From Sphingobacterium sp. (lineage in GTDB: Bacteria; Bacteroidota; Bacteroidia; Sphingobacteriales; Sphingobacteriaceae): a stretch of 64,000 nucleotides of DNA. This document shows positions 61,451-64,000 of the stretch, piece after piece. Under the pieces are notes generated by a model, which was given only the letters and a program-made list of their open reading frames with translations, was not told the origin of the DNA and did no database searches. Made by a program: the position numbers and the translations under genes. The stretch is taken from contig JAQZAZ010000002.1 of assembly GCA_029239355.1 (NCBI GenBank), positions 62,001 through 126,000 on the forward strand. The letters run 5' to 3'. How positions within the stretch are numbered: the first letter of the stretch is position 1; each line of letters starts with the position of its first letter.

Positions 61451-62245
61451 ATGAAAAACTTATCAACAAAGACATTTTCAGTATCCTTTGCCATCTTGCT
61501 GATAGCAATTCCATTCTTTTTCAGCGCCTGTAACAAAGACAGCCTCGAGACGGAGCGAGCCATGCATATTCTCATCAATGGGTATAATGGTAGCGCGCAT
61601 CCTTTACAAGTGGCCATCGACACCACAGTATACGACCATAAAAATGGTGCGTTTATCATTCAGCCCCAGAGCAATATACATTTTACCACAGCATTTAGCT
61701 ATAGAACACCTAAAAAAAGATTGGTCACATTAACGGATACGGTGACAAAGAAAGTAGTTTATAGTGCTGAGTTGCCAGAAAACACGATTAAGGTCAATTT
61801 CAATTACCTATATTTTGATGGCAAAGTGCAGCAGCTGCATCTACCTGCCAGTAATCCCAATGTCAATACATTAGGTTTTTATATTTATGATAAGAGCATT
61901 GATTACCCCATCGATATTTCCTTACAAAAAGTCGATGCCACTACCGGAGAAGTCCGTAAAGTGTATCTCGCCAAAAATGTTGTGCCCGGAAAATGGGTTT
62001 ACGTCGACTACTTGGCATCGAATGATTTTGGTAAAAACAGTGATCTGATGAGTGCTACGGTCAATTTCACCAAGGCCAATACCGAAGACGAATGGGCTTT
62101 TGAAAACGATGAAACAAAAAGTAAGCTGCCTGCAGGGGGATTCTTTTTGCCGGCGCTAAATGATAAGGGCAAAGTCCAGCCCTATTTTATTGCACCAAAA
62201 GTACCAAATCAAACCTTCAGTAGGCTCTTCTTCTATTTGGATTAA
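61451..62245 (+). CDS. Putative lipoprotein, paralogue 2, partner of the STN receptor
   Basis: The protein has 264 aa with signal MKNLSTKTFSVSFAILLIA and lipobox FFSAC. It aligns by motif with the preceding lipoprotein (GYNGS, FDGKVQ). Most of the sequence alternates as beta strands (KPTIDISLQ-type runs, GKWVYVDYLASNDFGKNSD). It starts 2 nt after its neighbour's stop, so both are translated from one mRNA with the receptor. The function is unknown. Confidence 0.8.
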   Translation: MKNLSTKTFSVSFAILLIAIPFFFSACNKDSLETERAMHILINGYNGSAHPLQVAIDTTVYDHKNGAFIIQPQSNIHFTTAFSYRTPKKRLVTLTDTVTKKVVYSAELPENTIKVNFNYLYFDGKVQQLHLPASNPNVNTLGFYIYDKSIDYPIDISLQKVDATTGEVRKVYLAKNVVPGKWVYVDYLASNDFGKNSDLMSATVNFTKANTEDEWAFENDETKSKLPAGGFFLPALNDKGKVQPYFIAPKVPNQTFSRLFFYLD

Positions 62246-62270
62246 GTTGGGACATTTTAGTCTATTTAAC

Positions 62271-62308
62271 AATTGCGGAGGCTACATATTAGCCCCCGCA
62301 ATTTTTAT
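62271..62308. terminator. Bidirectional intrinsic terminator
   Basis: A GC-rich stem AATTGCGG-AGGCT / AGCC-CCCGCAATT with an inner loop ACATATT is followed by a T-run. It lies between the stops of the second lipoprotein and the GT20 gene, which are convergent. Confidence 0.8.
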
Positions 62309-64000
62309 TCAAAGTCGCTTACCTGATTTTTCAAGCTCTTTGACAAAATCCTTACCCCAATAATGGATATCGTAGTGTTCAATATGCTCATATAGCCTAC
62401 GCGCTCTGACCTGAGCCTCGCTAGGTTCCATGACAAGCGCTTTCAAAAGTGCATCTTTCATGCTCTTGCGGTCATATGGATTGGTCAATATGGCATAAGG
62501 CAACTCAACCGAAGCACCGGCAAATTCCGAAAGCACAAGGATACCCGCGGTTCCCAACAGCTTGTGCGTAGCAATATACTCCTTTGCCACCAAGTTAAGG
62601 CCATCACGCAGCGGCGTGATCCAGGCAATATCACTCAGGGCATAGTGCTTGACCACTTCCTCAAATGGCAGCGCCCTGTAAAAATATTGGATAGGCGTCC
62701 AGTTCATCGTAGCGTATTTGCCATTGATCTCACCTACAGCCTGGTTGACCTGATCCCTAATTTCATCGTAGATCGTCATACCCTGCGATGGCGGTGTACA
62801 GACATTGACCAGTTCGATCTTACCCCGAAATTCTGGATACTCTGCAAGAAATTCGCCAAAAGCCTGAATTTTTTCCAATGGCCCTTTGACATAATCCAGG
62901 CGCTCAATGGATATGATACGCGTTATTGGCGATTCAGCTTTACTTTTTTTGAGTGTATTGATCTCCTCCTTAATGTGATCATCAGTCAAAATATGTTCGA
63001 TATGGTCTCTGTTGACACCCACCGGCTGTGCCCCTAGCCTGATCTGTCTGCCATCCACCTCAATGATCTTTGTCATCTGATCGACCCCGAGGGCACAGCT
63101 ATAAGTCAGAAACTGATTGGCGACATCTACCTTTTTGACTACTTTAAATGGCGTATGACTGCGGATCACATCCACGAAATTCTCTACATAGCGCGGGATA
63201 TGAAAACTGATAAAATCACAGAGCAGCAGGCTGCCGATGATCTCTTTACGCCATGGAATAATATTAAAAATATCCGCTGCCGGAAAAGCCGTATGGTGAA
63301 AAAAGCCAATTTTAAGATCGGGGCGCAAGGTCTTTAAAAAAGAAGGCACCATCCACAGGTTATACTCATGGATCCAGACCAGTGCCCCTTCGTCTGCCTC
63401 GCGTGCGATCCGCTCAGCAAAGAGTTTGTTGATCATCAGGTAATGATCCCAATCTTCGTGATTAAACTTGGCCCGGTCCACAAAGGAAAAGATCGTCGGC
63501 CAAAAAGCCTCCTTGGAGAATACACGATAGAACTTATCGATATCCTCTTTTGACAGCGATATGGTGGAGGCGACCAGATTAGGATACCTGCTTTCGTCCA
63601 CCAGCTGATTTGGAACCGGCTGCCCATCCTGCTGAATGACTTCCTCCCCGATCCAGAGGCCAGACCGCCCCTTTTCAAATAAGCCCAGCAGCGATGGGAT
63701 AATCCCATTTGGGCTTTTGGGCGCTACCCGCACTGTTTTCCCATTGACCGATTCCTTTTCAAAAGGCAGCCGATGATACACCATCACCAGCTGATCAGAT
63801 TTTTTGGACTTTCTCTTTTGGGGCACTAATTTTTGTTCCCCACGGATCAACTGCTGAAATGGGCGGTACTTGCCCATATATTCCAATATACCACCCGCCC
63901 CGGCAGCCTCTGCGCTATAAGCCGTATCCAGCTCAGCAATGGCTTGCAGCAGGCTTGGTTCGGATTTTCCGACGGCAACACCCCTAAAGCCGATCTGAAA
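62309..64000 (-). CDS. Glucosylglycerol-phosphate-synthase-like GT20 enzyme, 5' end off the right edge
   Basis: The frame is open from base 64000 to the stop at 62309, 563 aa, so the N-terminus is missing. The GT20 domain starts VMVYHRLPFEKESVNGKTVR with PKSPNGIIPSLLGLF. This YHRxPF...SPNGI pattern fits glucosylglycerol-phosphate synthases better than trehalose-6-phosphate synthases, which begin IVSNRLP. Other landmarks are HEYNLWMVPSFL, FHHTAFPAADIFN and TPLRDGLNLVAKEYIA. The 60 residues before it (GFRGVAVGKSEPSLLQAI, AEAAGAGGILEYM) resemble the end of a HAD-type phosphatase. The whole protein may thus be a fused phosphatase-synthase for the compatible solute glucosylglycerol. Trehalose synthesis is the alternative. 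Confidence 0.85.
   Translation of the reverse strand, partial: FQIGFRGVAVGKSEPSLLQAIAELDTAYSAEAAGAGGILEYMGKYRPFQQLIRGEQKLVPQKRKSKKSDQLVMVYHRLPFEKESVNGKTVRVAPKSPNGIIPSLLGLFEKGRSGLWIGEEVIQQDGQPVPNQLVDESRYPNLVASTISLSKEDIDKFYRVFSKEAFWPTIFSFVDRAKFNHEDWDHYLMINKLFAERIAREADEGALVWIHEYNLWMVPSFLKTLRPDLKIGFFHHTAFPAADIFNIIPWRKEIIGSLLLCDFISFHIPRYVENFVDVIRSHTPFKVVKKVDVANQFLTYSCALGVDQMTKIIEVDGRQIRLGAQPVGVNRDHIEHILTDDHIKEEINTLKKSKAESPITRIISIERLDYVKGPLEKIQAFGEFLAEYPEFRGKIELVNVCTPPSQGMTIYDEIRDQVNQAVGEINGKYATMNWTPIQYFYRALPFEEVVKHYALSDIAWITPLRDGLNLVAKEYIATHKLLGTAGILVLSEFAGASVELPYAILTNPYDRKSMKDALLKALVMEPSEAQVRARRLYEHIEHYDIHYWGKDFVKELEKSGKRL

Overview
The window looks like chromosomal DNA of a Bacteroidota species, most likely a Sphingobacterium/Pedobacter-type member of the Sphingobacteriales. 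The reasons are five SusC-like TonB-dependent outer-membrane receptors with four SusD lipoproteins, two ECF sigma/FecR pairs, Bacteroidota-type -7 promoter boxes (TAnnTTTG), A-rich translation starts without strong Shine-Dalgarno sites, and families typical of this phylum (DUF3667, DUF2975, an ABC-2 permease fused to an M1 peptidase). No rRNA, tRNA, CRISPR array, phage or intact insertion sequence was recognised.

Layout. 1-2865: a SusC gene cut by the left edge, with a long regulated leader (2866-3183). 3283-11018: an ECF sigma / FecR / SusC / SusD / metallophosphoesterase operon on the minus strand. 11203-19134: a leader-controlled operon of SusC, SusD, two tandem DoxX-like membrane proteins and a small Cys-rich protein. 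19242-21976: a Crp/Fnr remnant and a MacB/FtsX-type permease. 21986-28579: SusC, SusD and a GH88/105 hydrolase, probably for pectin-type oligosaccharides. 28805-34828: small regulatory and stress genes (SDR oxidoreductase, a decapitated AhpD-like gene, CPBP protease, Crp/Fnr, LuxR, DUF3667, HxlR, alpha/beta hydrolase). 34907-37688: a siderophore-type receptor with a small Cys-motif protein. 37834-47152: a leader-controlled operon of SusC, SusD, a thioredoxin-M14 carboxypeptidase fusion and an S9 peptidase. 47447-54940: an XRE membrane regulator, a serine hydrolase, a small protein, and an ABC/M1 operon with its regulator. 55132-62245: an ECF sigma / FecR / STN-TonB receptor locus with two paralogous lipoproteins instead of SusD. 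62309-64000: a glucosylglycerol-phosphate-synthase-like GT20 enzyme cut by the right edge.

The most notable observation is that three of the five SusC genes (1-2865, 15782-18817, 43628-46834) share one composite control region. Each has a 17-bp imperfect palindrome (consensus TCTAYYAANTTRRTAGA) lying 17-19 nt upstream of a -7 box, a 5' leader of about 270 nt, and an unlisted 29-32 residue leader ORF ending R-M-C-C-stop or R-M-C-S-stop. Each also has a hairpin soon after that stop codon. A separate hairpin with the near-invariant loop AATCAATTGGCGTTGGC occurs four times across the three leaders, with stems that differ in sequence but still pair. The receptors they control form a subfamily by N-terminal sequence. 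The linked genes (a thioredoxin-peptidase fusion, a peptidase, DoxX-like proteins) fit import and processing of sulfur-containing or disulfide-bonded nutrients. I infer a cysteine/sulfur-responsive attenuation system for SusCD uptake operons. The sequence architecture is directly visible; the sulfur signal and the mechanism are inference.
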